From Deroplatys truncata (taxonomy: Eukaryota > Arthropoda > Insecta > Mantodea > Mantidae): a stretch of DNA of 64,000 nucleotides. The notes beneath the pieces were generated by a model that was not told where the DNA came from, searched no databases, and was given only the letters and a program-made list of their open reading frames with translations. The DNA lies in assembly GCA_030765065.1 (NCBI GenBank), contig CM060976.1:59752539-59816538 (forward strand), given 5' to 3'. Shown here piece by piece: positions 48,110-60,129 of the stretch. The position numbers were made by a program, and so were the translations under genes. Within the stretch, counting starts at the first letter, position 1, and the number at the start of each line of letters is the position of its first letter.

Positions 48110-48423
48110 CCCTAGACCACGGATAGCGAAAACGCCTTCCTTCCGCAGGTCACCGAATATGCAACACGAACTGCATCACTCGGCAGCATGTGAAAAACAA
48201 AGGGACAGTGGCAGAGAGGGAACGGCGCCTACAGTCAAAATAACTCGCGAGTCCCGTTTTCGCCACCTCTGCCCTAGATCAAGGGTGGCGAAAATGCCTT
48301 TTTCCCTTGAGTCATCAAATATGTAACAGGCACTACACCACTCAGCAGCATATGGAAAACGAATAGACAGCTAGAAAAGGAGTGACCTCGTAACTCCCGT
48401 TTTCGCTTACCACTGCTCTAGAC
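48110..48423. mobile_element. Two tandem hAT-like MITEs sharing a target duplication
   Basis: Unit 1 is 48118-48271 and unit 2 is 48280-48415, both about 140-150 bp. Each is bounded by inverted GGTGGCGAAAACGG-type ends. Three 8-bp sequences separate them: CCCTAGAC (48110-48117), CCCTAGAT (48272-48279) and CTCTAGAC (48416-48423). TIR motifs of the CAGAGGTGGC kind and 8-bp duplications are hAT traits. The layout duplication-unit-duplication-unit-duplication suggests unequal exchange or re-insertion at a preferred site. There is no coding capacity. Confidence 0.65.
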
Positions 48424-48457
48424 AATATTCGAACCGCTCAACTTTTCCTTTCCCAGC

Positions 48458-48479
48458 ATTAATAATAATAAAAATAAAA

Positions 48480-48514
<35 letters not shown>
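48458..48514. repeat. (TAA)n microsatellite, imperfect
   Basis: AAT/TAA triplets with a few interruptions near the left edge. Confidence 0.9.
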
Positions 48515-48515
<1 letters not shown>

Positions 48516-48960
48516 GTGCGACAGTTCATTTTTCCTTGTTATTTCACTTATCTACTGTGACTTGCAATTTCAGTTTTCACCGTTACATCACTTTTCTTTC
48601 TTTGCGCTTAGAGGTGTAACCAAACACCAGCGAAGCAGCCTCTCCTTCCTTCCAATTGCTCACAATGTAGAACACAGGACTTGTTTCCCGCTCTAGTCGC
48701 ACTATCTCTCCCACTTTATGACGTATCAACAACTAAATAGCTGTCGCGAACACGCTCGCCGACATGGAGTCGCAGCAATTTCGAGAATTTTTGCGGAAGG
48801 CGGGGAAGAAACATCCTGAATTATCTCGTTGAATCTCGAAGGCACTGTTGGTGTTTACGTCGGAGAGAGAGCCGCTCTACTTATGTATCCAACCAACCAG
48901 TCGGCTGGCGCTGAAGAACGCCGCCATCCGGCAATAAGCTTCGCCCATAGCTACTGCATC

Positions 48961-48986
48961 ACAACAACAACAACAACAACAACAAC

Positions 48987-49039
<53 letters not shown>
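48961..49039. repeat. (CAA)n-(TAA)n compound microsatellite
   Basis: About eight CAA triplets followed by about seventeen TAA triplets. A plus-strand frame translates them as a poly-threonine/isoleucine run, which is not a real protein. Confidence 0.95.
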
Positions 49040-49040
<1 letters not shown>

Positions 49041-51121
49041 GGAGAAAAGAAGAAGAACCATAAAGAAGAGCAGCCTATCTGGCTGTTCCGTCATTAAAGT
49101 GAGACCATCCATTTCTTTCTTGATTTGCCCAGTTCGTTCTCTTCTTCGTCCATTCTTTAGACATATTCGTACCCCTTATTTTTCTCTCTTTTAATGTATT
49201 CATTTAATAGTTTCATCTGAACTTCTGTTCTAGCTTAATGGTCATTTATGTAATCTCATTTTGTACATGCTTTTGATCTTAAAATTTTCATTTCGGTGCA
49301 TTGTGTGCTGCTGTCGTTTCTTCCTTTCTTTCTTTCTTTCTTTTCCAGATGTGGAGAGGGACACCAAATTCTCGCTGCCATTATCATCTTTAAATTATTT
49401 AATTATAATATCTTCTTTTTAATGGCTTATGTGTATCGTAGCACAAACTGATTGATTTGTCAATTTCCGGCATATTTTGTTCGTTTTTTTTTGTATATTT
49501 ATTTGATGTATTAGCTTAATCTGAGAGAGCTATTCAAGGATGTAATACGTTAGCAACAGTCACGATCATATAAGCACATTTAAATGTCTTCTGGACTAGG
49601 ATCGAACGCGAAATTTCCGTACCGAGAGCCAACGTTCAACAAACTATGCCAGACAGGATGAAATGAAAATGCTGTAATAAAAATCAATTAACTTGTTTGA
49701 CCATTGAAAATACTGAATGGTGTTTCCAAACATACTCCTCTAATATGTTTAGGTTATGAACCAATTTCGAAACATAAATAAGGATTATGATATATTATAT
49801 TAACAGAATCCTCAGAATGTTGTTAAAATTGTGATGTTATAATTTCTTACATATAATGACTCCTGCACTGTCTTCAGCTCTGCATTTATATTACCCCTAA
49901 TGTAGGAAAAGGCTTTATTTATGAGGTAAAAATAAGGGTTTGAAAGCGATTATACAAACATTTTAATTTTCTTATCGCAGTTTACTCTTAAAGCTATCGA
50001 TAAATACATTAAATGGTTAATTTATTAACCTAACCTTTATAAAGTACTTGTTTGCTTGACTCGTAAGTTAACTCAGATTTACTTATAAAGTTAACTTTAT
50101 ATTCCGCTTCCCACAAAAAGATGAACCTTTTGACTAGATAGAGGGGCTATTAGGAAACTGGCCATAATCTCCGAGCCTGGCCTTCTAGGCTGGAAAAGTG
50201 CAGCAAAGCAACTCTCAAGTTTAATATCACCGTACCATGTGGGAGAGCAAACCCTGGGCCCCGCCGGGGATGACGACTGACCGCCGAAACGTTATTTCCT
50301 GTTGTAGATTTTGCGGAAGTTTGTCCACTTTCCGTGCCGAGCGAAGCTGGAACCCCCCCCCCCCCTGGGCGCTAAAGGGACCGTATCGCATTTCTTTAAA
50401 AATGGAACTGAAGGATTTAATATTTGGCCTACGAAACTTGGGCAGCGTAAATCTCCAGCTAGAGGAAAAGGTTTTTCCCACTGCGTTTTACCCATTAATA
50501 ACATAAGAGTGCCCTCTGTGCATTCGTAAACGTCGTGACCTGAATTTACTTTACTGCATTGCCCTCTTTGAGAACTTCAGAGTTATGTTAATGCTTTTGT
50601 TGTGGAGAAATAACATCATATAGCATTGTCTCGTGCGCTGTGGTTTTCTGTTACAGCGTGTTTAGTATTACATGTGAGCGATTTATTCTGCATAGTTGTT
50701 GATGTCTGCAAAGATGTCTAAGTTGGGTTAGAAAAAGAAAATAGCAATTGACACAGTCATTAAGGTATGGTATTTTTAAATAACGTTTTATAATCTCGGT
50801 TAACAAATAAATACTACCAAAATAAGAACTAAAAGTTTGTGTTAAAGCTTAGAAGGTGCTTATACCAGTGGCGCGGTACGAGTGTCATGGCAACTTGCAG
50901 TGCGGCGAAGGAAACGCGAGCGATTCTGTTGCTGTATTAGTAGAAGTGTTCGTTGGAAAGCTTCGAGCATAATGTGCTGCGATCTCTCGTGGTGCAAACA
51001 AAAACGACGGAAGACTTACAGTAGCATTAAACATGATAGGCATCTAATCAATCAACTGAAATAAAAATGATTGCGCTTGCATTCACAACTAGATCTCAGT
51101 TTATTACTTATAGTTCAGGCC
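49040..51121. other. Stretch without supported genes
   Basis: A (CTTT)n tract lies at about 49318-49344 and a run of about 13 C near 50353-50365. Overlapping frames on both strands at 50227-50529 are GC-driven and unrecognised. Confidence 0.35.
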
Positions 51122-51690
51122 AAGCGGGATGGCTCGGCGGTTGCGCCTGTGGCCCCCATTCGAGTGGTCCCGGGATCGATTTCTGGCGACCGCCCACTAT
51201 GGCCCATGGGTTTGTCGTGGCTTCCCCGGGTCGCCAAGCGAATGCTGGGGTGATTCATCAACCACCATACTCTCCTTCCTCTCATTTCCTGCACCCATCA
51301 TCTTGCTTCTCATTTGTTCAGGTTTGTAGGGCCAGACGACGGTGCTCTGCGGATTGTGGCTGGGCGGTGGCTTGCACTCTGTAAAGATTTCTTTCCTGGC
51401 GTCATTGCGGCACCGCTCAGTTAGGCCTCTCCTCAGCATGGGGCTCCTATCCGAGGACTCTGGAGGTTGGTGGCTTCTGGACAGGGACCGTACGGCGTCG
51501 GATGCGTTCTATCTGCTTTAGTGTCCCGTCCATGCTGGCGCCCGTCGGCATCCAGATGTGGGTCACCCTTCGGGTCTCTCCCCTCATTCCTCCCTCCCAG
51601 GGGTCACATTGGAAACACAATGATCCGATTGGCCTGCGTCTGTGCTGTGCCCCTGTTTCGAAGATCCCTTACCTTTTACTTATAGCGCAG
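51122..51690 (+). mobile_element. tRNA-derived SINE with long body
   Basis: GCGGGATGGCTCGGCGG at 51126 (box A region) and GGGATCGATTTCTGG (box B, about 51170-51185) open the element; the head is shared with 28108. The GC-rich body continues to about 51690 without an obvious repeat partner in the window, so the right end is uncertain. Overlapping frames on both strands are a by-product of GC content. Confidence 0.5.
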
Positions 51691-53320
51691 GCATCTTAAT
51701 AATCAAAATCGCAACACCATATTGCTTTGGGTAACTATTACTAGAAGGAAAATGGAGACCTGAATGCCGTAGCGCCGCCACCGGTGAAGAACATCGTGAA
51801 CAAAAGGGAACTTACTATAATAAATAGACTTTCAACTCCTGAGAAAGAGAAGGAAAACGCATCGAGCGCTGCTTTGACTCGATGCGGCGGAATTTGTAAA
51901 CTCGCACGCTTCGGTTATGCTGCTATCTGACGTTAACTGCTGGTGAAGTTTAGAAGCTAATACTTATCGCAGTATTGTTCCTACCCATTCCATTTCCCTT
52001 CATTTTCTTTCAGTTCCTCAATTCTTATTTTCGTTAAACGAACTGCATGCAAAATTGTTGCACTTATCTCCTATTCTATATCATGTACACCATTGTTTTA
52101 TTAGGAAATGAAGTTTTCATTAATAAAGATTCAGAAATTACACGTGCAGCACGCGATATATTTTAGAGTAGAAATCATGCACTTACAATACATTACCAAA
52201 TGCCCATTCTGCTCCAATAAAGGTTCAAACAGCACTTACAAAACTAATCAAGATAAAAGTGATTGTTTACTTTAATGCTGGTTCTGATACTTTGTTAACG
52301 GGCACTTATAAAGCTAATCAAGACAAAAGTTGATTGTTTACTTTAATGCTGGTTCTGATACTTCGTTAACGGAGGATTACACAGCATTTCTACATCAACC
52401 TAACACAGCCGACTGCTGCTCATTTCACCTTCAGGAGATCTCAGTGTTAAAACTTAAATAAACAATAACATGTTGCTAATTGTATATGCAAAATACAAAA
52501 TTGACTCGAACAACAAGGTCTATATAAAGATCGGTACAAGTAAAATGCCCAAGATGGTGATAGCTGTAAATATTAAACACGTCGGTGACTGAAGCTGAAG
52601 TCTAATAATTTGCATCTATCGCTAATATAAAAGAAACTTGTTTATCTCCCTTGGATTTCTAACGCTGCAATCAGAGTTTACAATAACTAAAGCGCCACCT
52701 TACTCATTATTTGCAAATAATATGTACCTTGGAGGCTGATAGCACAGGAGTAGCAGCATTATTTCACTTTTTTTTCACGGATCCACTCGCCTTCACCGAG
52801 TGATACTTTATTAGTGTATCAATACTTACACAAATGTATTAATTGTATGAACAATTTTATATAAAAACAAAGTTTTCATCCGTTGATGCCTTTATATGGT
52901 AAAATATATGCATTCGGGTTGAATGAATATACCTAGCCCCATAGTTTCTTTAAAGTTCGTAGGAAAAGGTTAAATATATGTGCTTCTGGCATACGATTTT
53001 CACATAGATCGTACTTCACCGCTCCAGAGACCGTACTCCAAAAGGCGTTATCAAATCTTGCCCCTAATGAGAATACTCCTTAGGATAACAGCCGGAACCC
53101 CCGCAACTTCCGGCAATCTAAGGAATGGACTACTCATTCTTACCAAGTTTTCTTACTCATGTTACACTTCTCTGTAAGGAGGGATTATTTTCGAAAAGAT
53201 AAAGACAGTTTGAAGTAAACAGTCAAACTGAAATTTAACACTATGCTGTGTAGGTACATAACACTGCATAAGCATTTCATTGTACAAATTTAAGCAACAA
53301 ATGTGGATCTTCAAACTTAC
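51691..53320. other. Stretch without supported genes
   Basis: It contains the 70-bp direct tandem repeat at 52232-52372. Nothing else was recognised. Confidence 0.4.
52232..52372. repeat. 70-bp direct tandem duplication
   Basis: Unit 1 is 52232-52301 and unit 2 is 52302-52372, nearly identical from GCACTTA to GTTAACGG. It looks like a recent local duplication of non-coding DNA. Confidence 0.9.
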
Positions 53321-53367
53321 TTGTGAAAGAATTCCATCCCAACTAAGCAGGCCAACATGTCACTCAC
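53321..53367 (-). CDS. Candidate host micro-exon
   Basis: The minus strand reads a pyrimidine-rich tract ending TTTATTTTCTTTCCAG, then 47 bases beginning GTGAGTGAC and ending TTCTTTCACAA, then GTAAGT. Acceptor and donor are both close to consensus. Only one frame is open through the exon, giving VSDMLACLVGMEFFH plus a split codon. No neighbouring exon or family could be recognised, so this may be one exon of a gene with very long introns or a chance match. The first bases, GTGAGT, also look like a donor, which leaves the left splice choice ambiguous. Confidence 0.3.
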
Positions 53368-55702
53368 CTGGAAAGAAAATAAACACACCATTATTGAATT
53401 AATCTATGTATAGGAAATGGTTAAACGTTCTAAATTATATATATAAAACTATAGAACATTATATCATACATCCTCTACACTATCATCAGGGGAAAACTAT
53501 GTCACAAAATTTGTAATTCGGCTGTTCTCTTGTTTACATGGGTAAAACCATATTCTGCGCTTGGATTGTGGAAGGAGAACTTGTGCCTTCATCTCTCCCC
53601 GTCCTCTTTTCTGCAGCACTACTCTAGATATCACAAAACATCTCTCATAAGGAAATGAGTCGGCTCGTACGCTCAGAAACACCTAAAGCTTGGTGAAAAT
53701 CCTCAAAACAAAGCATGATAATAATATGAAAAGCACACAATTTCGCACCTAGAGTTAAACAAAAATCTCTTGCAGGTACGCAATTTTGCAGATAACGATA
53801 CACCCAGCTGATCACAAGACATTCAGGGAAATACTTATGTGGGAAATATGGGTGGAATGGACCTGCATATTTAACAATGCAAATATTTACAGAAATGGTT
53901 AGTAAAATATACTTTCTAGACCAGCGGTGCTCAAGCACAAGCAGGGAAGGGGAGGGTGAAATCACCTCCTTCCACTCGCTGCGACAGAATGACGCATTTA
54001 TCGTGGTTAATGACTATCAGTGGCGGAACTGCGGTGTCATTCTTACGTACAGGAAATCAAGAGCGTACACATTCACATTTTACTCCTGATTAACCCACAT
54101 GATGTTTCCGAGGATGATTACTTTGGCACGATTTACGTTTTACAACGTCTTCAATATTTGGTGTAAAAGATGTAGCTCACAGTCTCAAAAGATAAGCAAG
54201 GTGATTGTAATGTATCTTGCTGCGATACTCACTTTTAAGAAAATGTTTGTTCCAGATATAAGTGGAGATAAAGACTGCCATTAAACTACATGCAAACAAA
54301 CGTATCTCGGACATTCAACGCAGGGCAAAGATTTCAACAATTCCCACCCTTATTGCTCAAAACATTTACGGTCGTGGAATTCTGCAATGCAAGTAGTTGC
54401 ATTTGAAGCTGTGTGGAGGCTCACTACAAGGAAACATCGAAGGAGTGCCAAATAATTGGATTTTGTTCTCAAATGTTTTAGGTCCTCAAATTGTGAAGAA
54501 ATGTGTCATACAGTTGTATTTTTCCAGGTGAATAACGTGAACGCGGAACGTAAGCAAGGGAAATGGTATAAATCTGCAACCAACATTTATGGCAATTGTG
54601 TCATAAATGTGTTCACGGCGTGAACATACTATGTTTTGATTTGTACCCTGCAAGCAAGCATTGAATTTATGCAAATAATCAAATATATCTGTTGAAAACA
54701 CCAGGTCACACAACTATTCGTCTTGTGTCAATTCAAGAACTTAATTTCCCTAAAACAATAGTATAAAACACAGTTATTACTTCAGACTGTCCAAAGAAAC
54801 TACAAAATTATATGGATATTACAATTGTTAGCATTTAAATTGGGATGATTACTTTGTTTTTCATAAATTCTGCAATTACCTTTCGTTGAAAGAAGCATCT
54901 TAACATGGGTCCCCTACTACTACTACCCCATGTCATCCACCTCTGACTACTAGGTATGTCTCTTATTGCCTTGGGCGCTGGATAACATATGTAGGGGAAG
55001 CGAGCACGTGCTGCAGGATTGAGCAACCTGTTCTAGACAGCTGGCACTAAAGCTACAGCTTTTAACACGAGCAATTCATACTAGAAACTGAAGATTTATG
55101 ACACTCGGTGGAACACAGTTTTTATAACATTACATTTGTTTCTCCCGATAAAAGTTACATGTATATTAAATGGAGGCTTTGTACCGATTAATGTAATGGC
55201 ACATTTGAATGACTTCTAAGCGATTTCTTCCTATGAATTCAACTGTTTCCAATTCAAACAAGGATTTATTTTTGCCACATCATTCTATATCTTATAGAAT
55301 AATAGAACAGAACTGTGGTTAGCACTAGTTTTATGAATGTCAAACAACAATAACGAAGGCCATAAACTGACAACGAACCAGACAACAGACCAGAGCTCAC
55401 CATTGCGCATGTCCAAATGTATACCGCCATTTGCATACAGATCTTAGCTGAGTACTTTATAACTTAATATTCAGGGCTGCCTAAAAGAGTAGTACATGAC
55501 AACACACGTTATATTTTTCACTCGTATCATAAATAACTATTTTCCATTTTTGACGCAATCAAAGAGAGATTATCCTTGTGCAAGTAATGTGGATATAAAG
55601 GAGAGCTATGAGACTAGATTATAAAGAAGAAGACTGTAATGCAAGTCAGACTTGTTTACCCACATTCGATACTTACAGTAGGTACAATAAATGACTCATA
55701 CC
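53368..55702. other. Stretch without supported genes
   Basis: The 106-residue minus-strand frame at 53645-53965 has no recognised motif. CAGCGGTGCTCAAGC near 53924 resembles a hAT terminal sequence, but no partner end was found. Confidence 0.35.
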
Positions 55703-55960
55703 GACACGAGTGGCCGAATTAGTTAAGGCACGGACTTGCTAAACGGATATCTGCGGTTCAAATCCTGCCCTCTGTCCTGATTCAGATATGTTTCATGCTT
55801 TCCTCAGTTATCTGGGTAATGCCGATAGGTACTCTAAACCTATATCTGGAATGTTTCCTTCCCGAAGTTCCTTTCACAATTATTACCCAGTTTCATGCAT
55901 CGTCAGTGTTCACCACCTATGGTGCCAACTGTAGTAAGAACAGGCGTTAAAACTACTAAA
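55703..55960 (+). mobile_element. tRNA-derived SINE (family S4)
   Basis: Box A is GTGGCCGAATTAGTTAAGGC (about 55710-55729) and box B GGTTCAAATCC (55755-55765), followed by TTTCCTCAGTTATCTGGGTAATGCCG as in 36611-36779. The body continues to a poorly defined end near 55960. Confidence 0.7.
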
Positions 55961-55981
55961 GATGATCATTCAAAACGCTTT

Positions 55982-56804
55982 ACTTTCTCTACTACGTATA
56001 GTAAGTAGGGGAAGTATCGCATTCCACCCAAAAATTCGATACCGAGATTTCACCGGAAATACGTGTTTTGAGACCCGCTGAATCCAAAAAAAGAATTTTT
56101 GGAAACATGTCCGTGTGTGTTTGTGAACAGCATAACTCAGAAACGAACAGTCGGATAAACACCAAACTTGGTATTTAGGTTCAGTATCTTCCAGAGATGC
56201 GACACAAATGTTTTCAAGAAAATCCCCACCCCAGACTACCCTTTACATGGAAGATTTTTCTAAAAGTTTAATTTTCTCAAAAATGACTAACGATTTTGAT
56301 TAAAATATCATATGTTTAAGATACTTTCATGACAAATAAAATGTATATCTTGAATATTCTGGGAATGTCTCCAAAAGTATTCTTCATTGTGAACGACTTT
56401 TGCACAACTGGTAAACCATAAGAGATGGACAAAATTTTACTACACAAAAAATGTAGATCGCGTTAAAATACACAATTTATGTCATATACATTATTTTTGT
56501 TGAGTGAACCATTTTCGAGATATTGCTTGTTATTCCCTTAAATTTTCCAATACTTTTTCTCAAATGGGAATTCGTTATTCATTATTTTATGTCCTGGACA
56601 TGCAAATAGAATGGAATGCGCCACATAGCAACCATCTCTTAAAAGATTTGACTGTCGCTTAAATACTACCATATTCCCCTTGCATCTACAAGAAAATTAC
56701 CAATAGATTAACATCTCGAGTAACATGAAGCATATGGCGATATAAGCGTTTGTATAAATAGTTTGTATAAGAGTAGAGAAAGACATGTGAGTGTAACACA
56801 TCAG
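55982..56804 (+). mobile_element. Family H element, best-preserved 823-bp copy
   Basis: Starts ACTTTCTCTACTACG after TTT and ends AGTAGAGAAAGACATG...ACACATCAGATTTTT. The TG tract is short. It is close to the consensus of the other copies and serves as the reference for the second variant. Confidence 0.8.
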
Positions 56805-58322
56805 ATTTTTAATTTTATGATATACTCGCTGCATGGAAATTACAAAAAAGTTCGATGAAGTAATGGGTTTTCTATGAACGATTCATTTCTATAAACTGAA
56901 AACTGGTGGTTGATTCAGAGTTCATACACTTGATAAAATGTATAACATATTCAATACGGAAGTCGCTCGCTGAGCTATAAGAGAAAGGCTAGCACGAAAA
57001 ATACATCTGTAAGCTACCGGCGTGAATACAAAGATTTTTAAGCGTGCATACCATTACCTCCATGCCAGACCACTGGGAGCTCTACGTTCTATTCCTGCTA
57101 CTGTTGACTGCTAACGATGTCGTTCTTTAATAACTAACTGTTCTGGCTTCTGTAAATCATGAACGAACTGCTTCATTTAAAACAGTTAGGAACGATTGTG
57201 AACGAGTGAAACATTTCAGAGGACTGAACTGATCTGACCAATCATTTCCTTAATTGCGTTCTAGACAACTGGAGCTGTGGAGCCTTAGCGGAATAATGTT
57301 ATCCTCACCAGGAGTTTACATCGAAATATCGGTGATAGTTTCCAGTCATCGGAGCTGTTACGAAGTCCCATGCACGTCGTCAGCTGCTTTTAATTAAAGC
57401 AACATCAATTAAAACAAATATCGGGCTTTGTTTGTCATCCAGGAGAGAGGGTCGTGGTGGGGTCAGCGAAGCAGGACATACCTTCCCCTCTATCGGAGGA
57501 GCAGTGTCATAATATAAATTCTTCAGTTAGAATGCATAACAATTCTTTTACATAAAGCGGAGTCTTTTTAAGCTACAGAATACGGAAAGCGTTTTTCTTA
57601 AAAATAATCGAGCACTTCTGGGATGTTACCTCATAACTCGTTTAGCAGTTTGCTTGTGCGTTGTAAACCGCAGCAGGACGAAAGTAAATGGGCATCAAGA
57701 AAGCTGATTCTGATTAAAGAACCCACCATATTACACGATTACTTCATGAATATATACACAGGGTATTTGACATATTTTTCCGTATATGTATAGTATACTG
57801 GCCCGTTCTTATTTGTCTGAAATTTTCGTAAACATACGATTTTCATCAAAAAGCTGCGACATTTTCTGCGTATCTATAAAGATATGCAGCTACCAAGAGA
57901 TACAACAGTATACCAAAAAGAAATCTGTGGATGATATTGTAATCACCCGATAAATTCCGAGTACTCGCCTAGGGGCATGCAGCTCTTGGAGAGGGATTAG
58001 AGGTTGTGGTGACAAGAAAACTCCGGGTAATGCTCCTGTCCATACCTTGGGTCCTTTTATTTTAGCCTAGGGACCTATGGCCCAGTCTGTAAGCACCCCA
58101 GCTGAGTTACACACCTGACTGTTGGCGAATAGATTTCGTATGAACAAATTATAAAATAAAGACTTGACGTAGATCTGACCGTCGCAGAGACATCCCTTGA
58201 GATAATGTCCCTCATGACCTCAATTCGGTCCGCTTATCTTACTCTGCTCTAATGATCAGCGTTAATCAGTAATGAAATGTATTCACTATTAAGTTGATCC
58301 ACTCAAAACAGAACCCAGGAGT
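56805..58322. other. Stretch without recognised features
   Basis: No supported gene, tRNA-like head or terminal repeat. Confidence 0.4.
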
Positions 58323-58610
58323 CGTCCTCCGTGGTCTAGTGGTAACATATTAGTTCCCGAGGTCGCGAGTTCAAACCCGGCGGAGGGCGATGGATTTTTT
58401 CGGGCATAAGAATCCTTAGCATGGCTTCCTTCGGAAAGGAAGTAAAGCCGGTGGTCCCGTGTCGTAGATTTACGGCACGTAAAAGAACGCCAAGCCTGAT
58501 AAAGAGACCTTCTGAGCAAAATTACTAGTCTTTCACGCCCAGAATAGAATGGGACGCTAAGGACCATATTAGTTAAAGAGCGTCCATAAATAAAATCTAA
58601 TTTAATTTGC
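58323..58610 (+). mobile_element. tRNA-derived SINE (family S2)
   Basis: Box A is GTGGTCTAGTGGTAAC (58332-58347) and box B GAGTTCAAACCCGG (58368-58381). The full S2 body includes GATTTACGGCACGTAAAAG, and the tail ends AATAAAATCTAATTT. It is the best S2 copy here. A possible imperfect duplication (AGAACCCAGG before, AAAATCCAGG after) flanks it. Confidence 0.8.
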
Positions 58611-59490
58611 AAAATCCAGGTGACCAGTACACCGTTAAAATGTAGCCTTCCGCCATTCGCGCCAGAAATACTGTGGTACCTTCATGACACTACGTGGCGA
58701 GGACACGTGGCAGGTAATATAAAAAGAACGGAGCCCTTATTCCGAAAACTTAAACGGTGATTAGCATACTCTCTTAGGGGTTAAAGATGATGAGATTGAT
58801 AGTTACAACAAATTAAACGTTTGTACATATAATAGTTAATTCTAAAAGAAACGAGCAAAAAATATAACAGGTATGCGATAACTTACATTTATTCACTCTC
58901 TAAAAGCGGAACTTCCATCATCTGTTGGCGGCTCATTTTTAAAAAAGAAATTGTGCAAAGATACGCTAATTACATTCTTTAAAAGCTCATCACATTCGTG
59001 CATCGCATATTTCACAAGCTTTCTTTTTTTTCCTGAGTGTAAGAATTTTTCCCATTTAGATTTTTCTGTACGAGCACTTTATACTTGTACCTGAAACACC
59101 GGTTAACTCAGAAGTTAATTTCACTACTTCTTTCACGGGAAGTATTCGAGATTTTTCACATAACTTATAATAAACATTCAACACTATTGTTTTTCACCAC
59201 TAGTTCAAACGTTTGCCTGGGTTAAGCTTTACGTAAATCGACGAAGATGCAAGAGAAAATTCACCTTGAGCCATGATACTAAACATAAACTGCTAGTTTC
59301 AGGCTGTAAACAACAACAGGGGCATACCCGGACGTGAGGTGTATCATCAAATTGCATGTTGAAACTTTAGCTCTATTTACGGTATAAATCAGCGTTAATT
59401 AAACTCTTGGATATTTGTATAGAATATTATGCCATTTAAGGATAAATTCATTCTAAAATTTAGATCATTAGCATGGGACTACTTTCCGGG
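58611..59490. other. Stretch without recognised features
   Basis: AT-rich, with no supported gene or repeat. Confidence 0.4.
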
Positions 59491-59497
59491 GCTATCT

Positions 59498-60113
59498 TAG
59501 TTGCGTCCACATAAATATGTTTACGAAAAATCAGTACCTCAGTTGCGTCTGCGGTTTTTAAAATAGATACGCCAGTTGTGTCCACATCTACCTGCTTAAG
59601 TAGCTTGGGTAGGTTTAGGTTCTTCAATAAGATACAAACATTATAGAACGCGATCTGTGACGAGAAGCACTGTTTAGAACGCTTTCTGCTATGTCATATG
59701 CAGCATAAAGGTCAAACTGGACAAACATAATAGTTCTCATTCTCAGTTGTGCACGGGCCATGGAGTCGATGACAAGTGAGAAGGGGAAACCGTTATTTTT
59801 AACCAACAGTTTTTAACCACTTACTATTCAACCATACAGATTCTTTGTTATTGTTTTTTTAAACTCCTGTTCAGTTCTTATATTTTTAAGCATAACACAG
59901 CGTAATCTAACAAAGCTTCATCCATTTGTGGGGTTCAAATTAAAAATGTTACAGACAATCCTAAGTCTGCAAATGGGAAGGGGAATGTTGTTTGTGCCAA
60001 GAGTTGAAAATACTGTAAATGACAATTCAAATCTTTCAGAGACGCAACTGATGTATTAACCAAGAAATCCATGGACGCAACTGACGTAGAAAACTGTCCG
60101 CAGGACGCAATCG
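59498..60113. mobile_element. Unclassified element with three inverted motif copies at each end
   Basis: The left end carries YAGTTGYGTCY at 59498-59508, 59540-59550 and 59573-59583. The right end carries the reverse complement at 60040-60050, 60073-60083 and 60103-60113. The inner pair is spaced 33 bp on both sides. Such mirrored subterminal motifs are typical transposase-binding arrays. The interior has a 60-residue minus-strand frame (59624-59806) that I do not recognise. Target duplications and superfamily were not identified. Confidence 0.5.
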
Positions 60114-60129
60114 ACGATCACCGCATTGC

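Noticed and set aside
48764-48832. Short frame MESQQFREFLRKAGKKHPE in a GC-richer stretch, considered as a first exon
   Set aside because: Only 22 codons, no donor in frame that I can support and no recognised family.
48829-49194. A 121-residue frame with poly-threonine/isoleucine
   Set aside because: Its core is the (CAA)n-(TAA)n microsatellite.
50227-50529. Overlapping frames on both strands around a poly-C run
   Set aside because: Mutually overlapping frames of similar length in GC-rich DNA with a homopolymer point to composition rather than coding.
51067-51699. Several frames of 60-105 residues
   Set aside because: They lie within the SINE-like element on both strands and share no protein motif.
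53645-53965. 106-residue minus-strand frame
   Set aside because: No motif, no splice or promoter context, and amino-acid composition typical of random AT-rich frames.
47780-57660. Possible shared repeat between about 47900-48100 and 57430-57660 (GTCATCCAGGAGAG, TTCCCCTCTA)
   Set aside because: Only short words match and the translations do not agree; too weak to call a family by eye.
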